Source: JANNFX01 sp040080075 (lineage in GTDB: Bacteria; Pseudomonadota; Alphaproteobacteria; Rhizobiales; Hyphomicrobiaceae). From it: a stretch of 28,883 nucleotides of DNA. This document shows positions 7,599-16,030 of the stretch, piece by piece (position 1 is the stretch's first letter; the number at the start of each line of letters is the position of its first letter). The notes beneath the pieces were generated by a model that saw only the letters and a list, made by a program, of their open reading frames with translations, did no database searches and was not told where the DNA came from. Location: the NCBI GenBank assembly GCA_040080075.1, contig JBEBJD010000261.1:1-28883 (forward strand). The letters are read 5' to 3'. The position numbers were made by a program, and so were the translations under genes.

Positions 7599-8189
7599 AT
7601 GGGGGACACTAAGCAACCTCCGGAATTTCCGGATTTGCAGGCTGAGGCTGAGGCAGCAGCCGCTGAAGGCCTTGAGGTCATAGAGATCGCAGGCGCCATT
7701 AAGTGGTTTGATGTCAGCAAAGGCTACGGTTTCATTGTACCAGACAATGGTCTGGGCGATGTTCTCCTTCACGTTACGTGCCTGAGGGCTGGCGGCCATC
7801 AAACCGCCTACGAAGGTGCCCGCGTGCACTGCCAAGTGCTCAAGCGGCCCAAGGGAATGCAGGCGTTCCGCATTCTGTCGATGGACGAAAGTACGGCCAT
7901 CCATCCGTCGCTGCTGCCGCAGCGCACACACGTTCACGTTCAACCCGAAAGCGACTGGGAGCGGGCAACCGTCAAGTGGTTCAATCGGGTCAGAGGCTTC
8001 GGCTTCCTGTCGCGCGGGGAAGGCACCGCCGACATCTTTGTCCATATGGAGACGTTGCGCCGGTTTGGTTTCACCGAATTGCGCCCCGGTCAGATGGTTC
8101 ATGTCCGCTGGGGCTTCGGCTCCAAGGGCTGCATGGCCGCTGAATTGCGCCCCGACGGCGCATCTCCTGTCATGACCGCACAGCACTAG
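7599..8189 (+). CDS. Double cold-shock-domain protein
   Basis: A 196-aa protein with two cold-shock (OB-fold) domains, the arrangement common in alphaproteobacteria. Domain 1 (about residues 31-95) has IKWFDVSKGYGFIVPD (RNP1-like) and DVLLHVTCLR (RNP2-like); domain 2 (about 122-185) has VKWFNRVRGFGFLSR and DIFVHMETLRRFGF. The aromatic and basic residues for single-stranded nucleic-acid binding are kept in both. An acidic, Ala-rich N-terminal tail (1-28) precedes domain 1. Likely role: RNA chaperone or transcription antiterminator under cold or stationary-phase stress. The ribosome binding site is poor (a GGGG about nine bases upstream of the ATG). A DUF192 gene follows after 12 bp, so the two are probably co-transcribed. 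Confidence 0.93.
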   Translation: MGDTKQPPEFPDLQAEAEAAAAEGLEVIEIAGAIKWFDVSKGYGFIVPDNGLGDVLLHVTCLRAGGHQTAYEGARVHCQVLKRPKGMQAFRILSMDESTAIHPSLLPQRTHVHVQPESDWERATVKWFNRVRGFGFLSRGEGTADIFVHMETLRRFGFTELRPGQMVHVRWGFGSKGCMAAELRPDGASPVMTAQH

Positions 8190-8201
8190 CTGTCGCGCGG
8201 C

Positions 8202-8699
8202 ATGAGCCAGGATACAAATTCAAACAGGGCTGCCCTTTGGGTGGCCCTGTTTTGTGTTGTGGGAGCTGCGGCCCTGGCGCTTGTTTACGCCAACCGCTCA
8301 GCCCAACCGGCGTCTGCGCGCGAGGCATTGACCATAGACACACGTTCGGGCCCCAAGTCCTTTAGGATTGAGGTCGCACGCACCAGTGAGCAGCAGTCCT
8401 TGGGATTGATGTACCGCACCAAGCTGCCCGACGACGAAGCCATGCTGTTTCCCCACGACGACACCCGTGAAGTGAGCATGTGGATGCGCAACACCTACAT
8501 CCCCCTCGACATGGTCTTCATTCGCGCCGATGGCATCGTCCACCGCATCGAGGCCAAGACCGAACCAATGTCTGAGCGCATCATCTCATCCAACGGCCCG
8601 GTTGGCGCCGTTCTCGAAATCGCGGGTGGTGCGGCCGAAAGGCTCGGCATTGCGCCGGGCGACCGCGTCCGCCACGCTCAATTTGGCACATCCCCCTAA
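8202..8699 (+). CDS. DUF192 family exported/membrane-anchored protein
   Basis: This 165-aa protein has an N-terminal hydrophobic segment (about residues 11-31) that could be a signal anchor or cleaved signal peptide, followed by a DUF192 domain. Domain markers are VARTSEQQSLGLMYRTKLPDDEAM, FPHDDTREVSMWMRNTYIPL and DMVFIRADGIV, with the C-terminal EIAGGAAERLGIAPGDRV. The domain is a small beta-rich fold of unknown biochemical function, usually periplasmic. The gene is 12 bp downstream of the cold-shock gene, a pairing often seen in alphaproteobacteria from memory. No lipobox is visible. Function unassigned. Confidence 0.9.
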   Translation: MSQDTNSNRAALWVALFCVVGAAALALVYANRSAQPASAREALTIDTRSGPKSFRIEVARTSEQQSLGLMYRTKLPDDEAMLFPHDDTREVSMWMRNTYIPLDMVFIRADGIVHRIEAKTEPMSERIISSNGPVGAVLEIAGGAAERLGIAPGDRVRHAQFGTSP

Positions 8700-8793
8700 G
8701 GTGGCGGCCAAGGTTTACCGGCTTCAGTGGCGTTTGCAGCCTCCACGGCCCTTGACCTTGCGCCCGCGACGCGGCACAGCATGATCTTCGTGT

Positions 8794-8870
8794 CGGGGCG
8801 TAGCTCAGCCTGGTAGAGCACCTGCTTTGGGAGCAGGGGGTCGCAGTTTCGAATACTGTCGCCCCGACCA
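8794..8870 (+). tRNA. tRNA-Pro (TGG)
   Basis: A complete 77-nt cloverleaf. The acceptor stem CGGGGCG (8794-8800) pairs with CGCCCCG (8860-8866), followed by discriminator A and an encoded CCA (8868-8870). The D-arm has TAGCTCAGCCTGGTAGAGCA; the anticodon stem CCTGC/GCAGG closes the loop TTTGGGA, giving anticodon TGG; the T-arm loop TTCGAAT is closed by GCAGT/ACTGT with one G-U pair. Confidence 0.98.
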
Positions 8871-8903
8871 ATATCCTTGGCGGTTTTTTCAGCACTGCTG
8901 AAA
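8868..8903 (+). terminator. Weak terminator-like structure after tRNA-Pro
   Basis: A short CCAA/TTGG stem is followed by a T6 run (8884-8889), and then a perfect 7-bp hairpin TTTCAGC (8887-8893) / GCTGAAA (8897-8903) with a 3-base loop. Either may serve in 3' processing or termination of the tRNA transcript; neither is a textbook intrinsic terminator. Confidence 0.35.
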
Positions 8904-9178
8904 CAAACCCCTGGTTTAGATCCCGCCCTTTTTTGGAAAAGATGGCTGGGCGAGCGAAGCAGGAAACGCCGCTTAACATACCCGCCCCTTACGCCAACTA
9001 CCGCTCAATTGCCCACTAGGCGCAGCCCCTTCAGTTTTTCTAGGCTTTTTTTGAACTCCGGTACTTACTCGGGGCTGGGCACGGCTTTTGCAAATTAACC
9101 GCAATGCGAGCCCTGCAACCTAGACAAAGGGCTGTGGCGCTATAAGTTTGGCCTACACCTTTAGAGAAGTGTTCCAAA

Positions 9179-11764
9179 ATGAGCGGTTCCATCTTTCTCG
9201 AAACGAGCGAGTTCAACGTTGCCGAGACGGGAGGCACGGTCACGGTTGCGATTGTACGCACCGGCGACCTGAGCCAGGCGGTCACCATTGAATACGGTAC
9301 CAATGCCAGCACCGCCACGAGTGGTGACGATTTCACCGAGCGCGATGGCTTCATCACCATGGCGGCGGGGCAATCGCGTGTCAGCGTGCAGATACCAATC
9401 GTCAACGATCCGCTTTCTGAAGCGACCGAGACCTTCAACTTTTCACTGGTCAACGTTTCGAGCGGGATCTTGTTGTTTCCGCGCACAGCCTTGATTCATA
9501 TTCTCGACGACGAAAACCCCGTCACCCCGCCGCTGATCCCAGAACTTACCTCCAACTACAATGTAGAAATGCAAACCGTAGCGAGCGGGCTCAATCAGCC
9601 GATCGCGGTTGAGTTCTCGCCTGGCAATCCAAATATCGCTTACATTGCATCGAAGTCTGGCGTCATCACGGCATTCGATATTGGCAACGGACAATCGCTC
9701 GGCACTGTTCTGGACATCTCAGGCCAAGTGAACGACGCTGTTGATCGTGGCCTCTTGGACATCGCATTGCATCCAGACTTTCCAGCAACCCCATATATTT
9801 ATGCGTTCTATGTTGTCGACCCTGCCGATACCGCTGGTCACACCGGAGCGGCGGGACCCGACGGCGAAGGCAATCGCTACGCCCACGTTGTGCGCTACAC
9901 GGCAGACGCCTCGCAGGGCTATTTGGCAATCGTTCCGGGCAGCGAACTGGTGCTGCTGGGTGGAGCTGGCCAGACCCTGAACGATCTCAGTGGTGGCGGC
10001 GCGCTGAACTTCACGAGCGAGCAGCATGTCAACCTGCCCTCGTCAAGTTTCGATGCGGCAACGGGCGGATTGAAGCAAGACTTCATCAAAGTCGATAGCC
10101 TGTCACATGCCGGTGGATCATTGGTCTTTGGACCCGACGGCGCATTATATGTGACGACGGGCGACGGTGGCTCTTTTGATTTTGCCGACCCACGAAATAC
10201 CGAAGTTCAATCGCTCGACAGTTTGAATGGCAAGGTCCTGCGCATCGATCCGATGACCGGACAGGGCTATGCGGACAATCCATTTGCTGGGCAAGGCGCC
10301 GATCTCGATGCCAATAGCTCTAAAGTCTTTCAGCTCGGCCTGCGTAACCCATTCACAGCCACCTTTGATTCCCAGGGGCGGCTGTTTGTCAGCGAAACGG
10401 GCTGGTACAGTTACGAGGAAATAAATACAGGCCCACCCGGTGCCAATTTCGGCTGGCCCTACTTTGAAGGCTCCGATATAGGCGCAATAGCGCGCACGCC
10501 CATATATGAGGACATCCCATCGGCGGCGGCTTTCTATGCCGCGGTCGCGGCTGGAACCATCGAAATTACCGGACCGTTCCGCGGCTTCGCACACGGATCG
10601 GCCGACCCGGGCTATCAGATTCAGGCCATCGTTGGCCCCAATAGCATTTATACCGGCAACGTCTACCCGCCCGAATTCTTCAACGACTACATTTTCACCG
10701 ACATCGTCCAAGGCGAGATTTACTCGGTCGACGTCAACAACCCGCTCGACATCAAGTACCTTGCGACAACGCCAAGTGGCTTTGGCCCCGTGCACTTCAA
10801 GCAAGGCGCCGACGGCTACATGTACTATCTCGACCTCATTGACGGCACGCTTGGGCGGCTTTTGATCACGCCGGCAGAAACCCTGGTGTATGACAACGCC
10901 GGACTGGTACAGGAAGTAACTGGCGTCACCAACAACGACACATTCGTCATCAATGCCAACTCGGCGGATTACGTTTGGGGACCAACCGACAACGGCCGCG
11001 GCGTCGTCGTCTATACCCCGTCCACCTATGATATCCTCACAGGCTTCGAACACATCCGTTTCAATGATGTGACCATCTCCGTCGAAAGCATTGACGGCGC
11101 CTTCATTCGAGGCACTAACAGAGCCGATTTCATCAGCAATACCCACGCAGGCCCGGGCAGAAAATTCGCAACCGAAGTGGCCGACTACATTGCCGGCCGC
11201 AACGGCAACGACCGCCTCTACGGCGGTGGCGGCAACGATGTTCTCGTTGGCGGGCGCGATCGCGATACGTTATCGGGTGGCAACGGCGCGGACTACGCCA
11301 CAGGCGGCGCTGGCAATGACCAAGTTCGTGGCGGCGCCGGACACGATACCCTGCTGGGCGGCGGCGGCAATGATACCATTGGCGGCGGCGAGGGAGACGA
11401 CTACATCAACGGCGGCGGGGGACATGACACCCTTTTTGGCGATGCAGGCGCCGACCGCTTCGTCTTCAATACTCCTATCATTGCGCAAAATTCCGACCAC
11501 ATCCTCGACTTCCAAACGGGTGTTGACGTCATCGTCCTCGATAGTGCTGTTTTCACACAACTTGCGGGCCTGCAGGGCCCGCTTCAAGCCGAGTACTATT
11601 CACTCGGCCAGAACCCTGAAAGCGCCCAAACCCGGATCATCTACACTCCCGAAACCGGTACACTCACCTATGATGTCAACGGCGATAGGGCTGGCGGAGC
11701 CACAGTCTTTGCCACCATCACGCGCGGCCTCGATCTCCCGCACGGCGATTTCCTGATTGTGTAG
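9179..11764 (+). CDS. Secreted Calx-beta / PQQ-type sugar dehydrogenase / RTX fusion protein
   Basis: An 861-aa modular protein. Residues 1-112 form a Calx-beta domain (EFNVAETGGTVTVAIVRTGD ... IHILDDENP). Residues about 125-565 resemble the soluble glucose/sorbosone dehydrogenase six-bladed propeller: LLDIALHPDF, SHAGGSLVFGPDGALYV, GLRNPFTATFD, then SYEEIN and ANFGWPYFEG. The conserved His/Arg-Asn positions suggest possible PQQ binding and periplasmic-type sugar or aldose oxidation outside the cell. Residues about 672-757 are Ca-binding RTX nonapeptides (GGxGxDxLx). There is no N-terminal signal peptide and the end is DFLIV, so type I secretion by an uncleaved C-terminal signal is expected. 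No ABC/HlyD/TolC genes are nearby. TATAAG at 9141-9146 could be its -10 box, without a convincing -35. Confidence 0.9.
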   Translation: MSGSIFLETSEFNVAETGGTVTVAIVRTGDLSQAVTIEYGTNASTATSGDDFTERDGFITMAAGQSRVSVQIPIVNDPLSEATETFNFSLVNVSSGILLFPRTALIHILDDENPVTPPLIPELTSNYNVEMQTVASGLNQPIAVEFSPGNPNIAYIASKSGVITAFDIGNGQSLGTVLDISGQVNDAVDRGLLDIALHPDFPATPYIYAFYVVDPADTAGHTGAAGPDGEGNRYAHVVRYTADASQGYLAIVPGSELVLLGGAGQTLNDLSGGGALNFTSEQHVNLPSSSFDAATGGLKQDFIKVDSLSHAGGSLVFGPDGALYVTTGDGGSFDFADPRNTEVQSLDSLNGKVLRIDPMTGQGYADNPFAGQGADLDANSSKVFQLGLRNPFTATFDSQGRLFVSETGWYSYEEINTGPPGANFGWPYFEGSDIGAIARTPIYEDIPSAAAFYAAVAAGTIEITGPFRGFAHGSADPGYQIQAIVGPNSIYTGNVYPPEFFNDYIFTDIVQGEIYSVDVNNPLDIKYLATTPSGFGPVHFKQGADGYMYYLDLIDGTLGRLLITPAETLVYDNAGLVQEVTGVTNNDTFVINANSADYVWGPTDNGRGVVVYTPSTYDILTGFEHIRFNDVTISVESIDGAFIRGTNRADFISNTHAGPGRKFATEVADYIAGRNGNDRLYGGGGNDVLVGGRDRDTLSGGNGADYATGGAGNDQVRGGAGHDTLLGGGGNDTIGGGEGDDYINGGGGHDTLFGDAGADRFVFNTPIIAQNSDHILDFQTGVDVIVLDSAVFTQLAGLQGPLQAEYYSLGQNPESAQTRIIYTPETGTLTYDVNGDRAGGATVFATITRGLDLPHGDFLIV
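11192..11449 (+). repeat. RTX nonapeptide-repeat array of the dehydrogenase fusion
   Basis: This segment encodes about nine degenerate GGxGxDxLx repeats, seen in the DNA as recurring GGCGGCGGC/AACGAT units with a 27-base period. They should form a calcium-bound parallel beta-roll that folds after secretion into a high-calcium environment. Confidence 0.85.
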
Positions 11765-11788
11765 GACCGGACGCCACAGATAGTTGTC

Positions 11789-11830
11789 AATAGCCAAATG
11801 TTTCCCGTGGCCGCAGACATTGCGGCTATT
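11789..11830 (+). terminator. Hairpin after the dehydrogenase fusion gene
   Basis: GCCGCA (11810-11815) and TGCGGC (11821-11826) form a 6-bp stem with a 5-base loop, followed only by TATTT. An outer AATAGCC / GGCTATT pair can enclose a larger structure instead. It is suitably placed 45-65 bp after the stop, but the T-run is poor. Confidence 0.35.
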
Positions 11831-11895
11831 TCCAAGGCCGTAAATCATGAGTAGGTTTCCCTCGCGCTCGTGCGCAGATTAGGGATGTCCTGCAC

Positions 11896-12636
11896 ATGAA
11901 GATTCTGGTTTTGCAGCATTTGACTGTTGAGACCCCGGGAAGTCTGCTCGAACTCTTCAAAGCCGACGGAGCGGTTTGGGATACCATCCAACTCGACGCT
12001 GGCGATACGATTCCCGATCTCGCGCCCTACACGATGATGACCGTTATGGGCGGACCGCAGGATGTCTGGCAGGAGGACGAGTACCCATGGCTGCGTCCGG
12101 AAAAGGCGGCCATTCGTGAATTTGTGGTCAACATGAAGCGTCCCTATCTCGGCCTTTGCTTGGGGCATCAGCTCCTGGCCGAGGCCGTTGGCGGCCGGGT
12201 GGGAAAAGGCGCAAACCCTGAAGTTGGCGTCATGACTGCATCTAAAACAGATGCCGGTCACCACGATCCATTGCTTCGTGGCATTGCTGATCCCATGACA
12301 GTGCTGCAGTGGCATGGCGCAGAAGTTCAGGCACTGCCTGACAATACCGTGGTGCTGGCTTCATCGGATGCCTGCCCTATCCAGGCCTTTCGCTATGGAA
12401 CATGCGCTTATGGGTTGCAGTTCCACGTCGAAATCACACAAGCCACCGTAGACGATTGGACCCTGATACCCGCCTATGCGAGCGCGCTCGACGCGGCGCT
12501 TGGCGCAGGCGCTGCCGGCCGCGTGCGCCGCGATGTGTGCGGCAGGCTTTCCGAGTTCAACAATGATGCAGCGACTATTTACCGGAATTTTCAGTCGACG
12601 TGGCCATCGAGTGAGGCACAAGGTAGCGCTGCCTAG
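11896..12636 (+). CDS. Class I glutamine amidotransferase-like protein
   Basis: A 246-aa stand-alone GATase1 domain protein, similar to the GMP-synthase-like GuaA-type amidotransferases (COG0518). Nucleophile Cys88 is in the elbow GLCLGHQLLAEAVGG; the His-Glu pair is H177/E179 in YGLQFHVEI. MGGPQDVWQ provides the oxyanion-type loop. The catalytic triad is complete, so hydrolysis of a gamma-glutamyl amide is expected. Proteins of this shape include gamma-glutamyl hydrolases of the polyamine pathway (PuuD-like) and uncharacterised ones; the acceptor substrate cannot be told here. Two genes downstream is a PuuB-like FAD oxidoreductase, so a link to gamma-glutamylated amines is possible but speculative. 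A weak AGGGATG element lies upstream of the ATG. Confidence 0.9.
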   Translation: MKILVLQHLTVETPGSLLELFKADGAVWDTIQLDAGDTIPDLAPYTMMTVMGGPQDVWQEDEYPWLRPEKAAIREFVVNMKRPYLGLCLGHQLLAEAVGGRVGKGANPEVGVMTASKTDAGHHDPLLRGIADPMTVLQWHGAEVQALPDNTVVLASSDACPIQAFRYGTCAYGLQFHVEITQATVDDWTLIPAYASALDAALGAGAAGRVRRDVCGRLSEFNNDAATIYRNFQSTWPSSEAQGSAA

Positions 12637-12701
12637 CGAAACAATTCAAAAGCAAGATTGGGAGTGCAACGGAAATTCGAGGCGCATAATGTTGCCGTGC
12701 C

Positions 12702-13829
12702 ATGCGAAGGGAAAAACCGGAATCGAGCCCAATGACCAGCGCCACCAGGATGCACCGGCCCAGCCCCTTGGCCATCAGTGAGGTCACCATGTGGGCTGCT
12801 CTCGTGGCGCGGGATTCAACTTACAATGGCAAATTTTATTATTCAGTCTCAAGCACGGGAATATATTGCCGTCCCTCATGCCCCGCACGCTTGCCCAAGC
12901 ACAGCAACGTGCGCTTCCACAGCTCGTGTGCCGCCGCCGAGGCAGAAGGCTTTCGCGCCTGCAAACGCTGCAAGCCCAACGGGCCCAGTGCACCGGCACA
13001 GCTTGCCAATAAAGTTGCAGGGGCTTGCCGCTTCATTGAGACAGCTGAGGTGTCCCCAAGATTGAAAGATCTGGCGGAGGCTGCCGGTCTCAGTGCGTTC
13101 CACTTTCATCGCGTCTTCAAGTCTATCATTGGTGTAACTCCAAAAGCCTATGCAGATGCCCAGCGCCACAGGCGCGTGCGCGAAAATTTGACGAAGAACA
13201 CAAGTATTACGCACGCGATCTATGATGCCGGGTTCAATTCGAACGGACGGTTTTATGGCAGTGCGACTGAGGTGCTCGGCATGACACCCTCAGAGTTCAA
13301 GTCAGGCGGCGAAAATGCGCTGATCCGCTTTGCCGTTGGACACTGTTCGCTGGGGTCCGTTTTGGCCGCTGCCAGTGCCGTGGGTGTCTGCGCCATATTG
13401 ATGGGCGATGATCCCGCCGCCCTGTTGCGTGACCTGCATGACCGCTTCCCCAAAGCACAATTCATTGACGGCGGTCGCAACCTTGCAAAGCTCTTAAGCC
13501 AAGTGATCCACCACATCGAGCGGCCGGGCAGTGCATTTGACTTGCCGCTCGACATCCGCGGCACCGCATTTCAACACCAAGTCTGGCAGGCGTTGCGCAC
13601 CATAGCACCAGGTACAACCCTCAGCTATGCGGAGCTTGCCAAGCGTATCGGCAAGCCAAAGGCGGTGCGCGCAGTGGCCGGCGCGTGTGCTGCCAATCCA
13701 ATTGCCGTTGTCATTCCCTGCCATCGCGTGATGCGCAGCGATGGCGCGTTATCGGGCTATCGCTGGGGCATCGAGCGCAAACGCGTACTCTTGGCACGCG
13801 AACAAAAATCCCGAAGTACGAAGACATAA
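12702..13829 (+). CDS. ada: Ada: bifunctional methylphosphotriester / O6-methylguanine-DNA methyltransferase and regulator
   Basis: Repairs alkylated DNA and, when methylated, activates the adaptive response. All three parts are intact: the zinc domain with Cys56, 60, 87 and 90 (YCRPSC ... CKRC; same 4-27-3 spacing as E. coli Ada), an AraC-type helix-turn-helix region (about 105-200; LAEAAGLSAFHFHRVFK), and the MGMT domain with active-site Cys340 in VIPCHRVMRSDG. The start is unsettled. ATG 12702 gives 375 aa; ATG 12750 gives an N-terminus like E. coli; ATG 12789 has the best ribosome binding site (GAGG at 12780-12783, 5-bp spacing) and still retains the whole zinc domain. Methylating by-products make this repair relevant to a C1 user. 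Confidence 0.95.
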   Translation: MRREKPESSPMTSATRMHRPSPLAISEVTMWAALVARDSTYNGKFYYSVSSTGIYCRPSCPARLPKHSNVRFHSSCAAAEAEGFRACKRCKPNGPSAPAQLANKVAGACRFIETAEVSPRLKDLAEAAGLSAFHFHRVFKSIIGVTPKAYADAQRHRRVRENLTKNTSITHAIYDAGFNSNGRFYGSATEVLGMTPSEFKSGGENALIRFAVGHCSLGSVLAAASAVGVCAILMGDDPAALLRDLHDRFPKAQFIDGGRNLAKLLSQVIHHIERPGSAFDLPLDIRGTAFQHQVWQALRTIAPGTTLSYAELAKRIGKPKAVRAVAGACAANPIAVVIPCHRVMRSDGALSGYRWGIERKRVLLAREQKSRSTKT

Positions 13830-14003
13830 ATACCCCGGCCTCGCAGGTCAGCCCGTGAGTGCTTGCCCAACGTGGCCGTTTGGCCTCATGGCGCGAGGAG
13901 ATATCCCGCCCAATCATTCATGTGGTGAAACTTTTAGTATCTGCATTAAAGATAGTCCTGCGGGCAGCACCCGCTTCCTGACTGGGAACGGGGATCTCCG
14001 CAT

Positions 14004-15362
14004 ATGACAGACAGCTACTCGAAGCCGAACAGGATAACCGCGATCAGCCTCACTCGGGCGCGATCAGCACCGCCTAACGCCATCAAATTTCAGCCGTACT
14101 GGTGGGAGGCTGCTCCACGCGCCGGGATGGCGCCGGCAACGATCCCCACGGATGCCGATGTTGTCATTGTTGGGTCTGGTTTCACCGGGCTTTCTGCCGC
14201 CCTCACTCTTGTGCGCCGCGGGCGCAGCGTTGCCGTGCTCGACAGCGGCGCCCCCGGATTTGGCGCCAGCACCCGCAACGGCGGTCAGATTGGCAGCGGC
14301 AATCAGAAGTTCAAGGTTGCGAAATTGATTGCCTTGAGGGGCCAGCAGAAAGCGGAGGATCTATTGCGCGAAGGCACGCGCATGCTCGACTACATTGAAA
14401 ACCTCGTCACCAGCGAAGCCATCGGCTGCCATTTTAGGCGTTGCGGCCGATTCCGTGGCGCCATGCGGCCCGAACACTATGAAGGAATGGCGCGTGATAT
14501 GGACGATCTGCGCCGGGTTGCCGGTGTTGAAAGCTTCATGATTCCCAAGTCAGGGCAGCACAATGAAATAGGGTCCGATGTCTTCTGTGGCGGATCAGTT
14601 CTGCCCAATGATGCATCTTTGCATCCTGCCCTCTACCACGCCGGTTTGGCGAGCCGTATTGAAGCGGCGGGAGGAGCAATATCCGGAAACGCGCGTGTGA
14701 CCGGGATTGAGCCCGTTGCCGGCGGCTTTGCCGTCAAGTCTGTTGCGGGTGAAATCTCCTGCCGCAATGTCATCATCGCGACCAACGGTTATACAGATGG
14801 CCTCGTGCCCGAACTCGGACGGCGCATCGTCCCTGTCGGCTCGGCCCTCATCGCCACCGCGGAAATTCCAGAACCGCTATTTAGCACCTTGCTGCCCAAG
14901 AACCGCGTTTATGGCAATACCAACCGTGTCTTTTACTATTTCCGAGCGGCCCCCGGCGAACGGCGGATCATTTGGGGCGGGCGCAGAGATCATCTGCTCG
15001 CCCCCACCTCACCTCGTGCCTACCGACACCTCGCGCGTGATATGCTGCACGTGTTCCCAGCTCTTGCCGATGTGCCCATAACGCACGCTTGGGACGGATT
15101 GATCGGTTACACCTGGGACGAGGTTCCCCACATCGGCCGCTCGGCACGCGGCATTCACTTTGCTATCGGCTACTGCGGCACCGGCGTCTCGCGCGCCACC
15201 TATTTCGGGCACAAGATCGCTCTTAAACTCTTAGGCGACCGTGATGGCCGCACAGCCTTTGACGACCTGCCCTTCCCAAGCTTCCCCGTCAGGAATGTTT
15301 CCAAACATGCCGTGCCTGTTGTCGAGACCTGGTACCGGCTTCGCGACAGCTTAAAAATTTGA
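14004..15362 (+). CDS. DAO-family FAD-dependent oxidoreductase (PuuB-like)
   Basis: A 452-aa FAD enzyme of the D-amino-acid oxidase/glycine oxidase superfamily (PF01266). Residues 1-50 are a lead segment with PYWWEAAPR; the FAD motif VIVGSGFTGLSAALTL starts near residue 54, followed by STRNGGQIGSG, the motif typical of gamma-glutamylputrescine oxidoreductase-like members. VIIATNGYTDGLVPEL and the C-terminal GYCGTGVSRATYFGHKIA complete the family pattern. Likely reaction: oxidative deamination of an amine or amino-acid derivative. The exact substrate is unknown. It follows ada by 174 bp on the same strand; no puuA or other polyamine gene is adjacent. A GGGGA about ten bases upstream can serve as ribosome binding site. 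Confidence 0.88.
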   Translation: MTDSYSKPNRITAISLTRARSAPPNAIKFQPYWWEAAPRAGMAPATIPTDADVVIVGSGFTGLSAALTLVRRGRSVAVLDSGAPGFGASTRNGGQIGSGNQKFKVAKLIALRGQQKAEDLLREGTRMLDYIENLVTSEAIGCHFRRCGRFRGAMRPEHYEGMARDMDDLRRVAGVESFMIPKSGQHNEIGSDVFCGGSVLPNDASLHPALYHAGLASRIEAAGGAISGNARVTGIEPVAGGFAVKSVAGEISCRNVIIATNGYTDGLVPELGRRIVPVGSALIATAEIPEPLFSTLLPKNRVYGNTNRVFYYFRAAPGERRIIWGGRRDHLLAPTSPRAYRHLARDMLHVFPALADVPITHAWDGLIGYTWDEVPHIGRSARGIHFAIGYCGTGVSRATYFGHKIALKLLGDRDGRTAFDDLPFPSFPVRNVSKHAVPVVETWYRLRDSLKI

Positions 15363-16030
15363 ACCAAAAGCAAGCATGCCTGCTATGACGAAGAATACTG
15401 CCAGCGGCAAACGCATCAGCAAATTCTCCGTCGGCGCTTATGAGAACGAGTTTTCTTACTCGCGAGCCGCCTCTGTAGCTCCTCTGACGGCGCCCGTTTG
15501 GACCAGGACGCCCCCGGGGATGCCCCTGGAGCATGAGGTCTGATAAGCCCTCTAACCTCCCGTAAACGCCTATAGAGCACTTGTAGCGTAACGGCGAGGC
15601 AGGCATCGCGAGCCTCTAAAAAGCGGCTATTTCACGCTTGCTGCGAAATAACTTCCCATTGCCGGTCCACAACGCCGGACGCGTTGCGGACTGATGGCTT
15701 GCTGCTCGTGTCACACTTGCGATAAGTTGCAGCGCGTTGCGCCAGAGCGCTGATTCCAGACGCCCCTTTCCTAGGAACTGATGTCTTCGCCCCGCACAGG
15801 CCGGCCATCAAAACGCGGGTTTAACCGCGAATTCAATCTGATTCTTTGAACACGATCGCGCCAGAAACACGTTCGCAATGAGTGAGGCGCAGGACCACAA
15901 GCTCCGTTCCGGCGACGCGAAAGTAACAGTGGTATTTGCCGAAGGGCGTCAGCTGAAGTCACGGCCGGACCAGGAGATCAGCGTGCGCGGCGACCGCGCT
16001 TGCCGTCCTCATTCCAAGCCATCGGCAACA
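15363..16030. other. 668-bp gap between convergent genes
   Basis: Two convergent genes end here and nothing in it reads convincingly as a gene; the small open frames on both strands lack family resemblance and good starts. Structures seen: GAGGC/GCCTC (15596-15600 and 15612-15616) followed by TAAAAA, the near-palindrome CGCGG-N6-CCGCG (15814-15829), and the hairpin at 15985-15999. It is long for such a compact region and may be decayed sequence or contain an unrecognised RNA. Confidence 0.5.
15985..15999 (-). terminator. Compact GC hairpin downstream of the giant RTX gene
   Basis: GCGCGG (15985-15990) and CCGCGC (15994-15999) are a perfect 6-bp stem with a CGA loop, 32 bp after the stop of the minus-strand RTX gene. 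There is no T-run, so any role in termination would be factor-dependent or in 3'-end stability. Confidence 0.3.

Noticed and set aside
10145..11146. A 333-codon open frame antisense to the dehydrogenase fusion
   Set aside because: It is the complement of a gene with clear domains on the plus strand; the translation has no recognisable family and reflects codon bias of the real gene.
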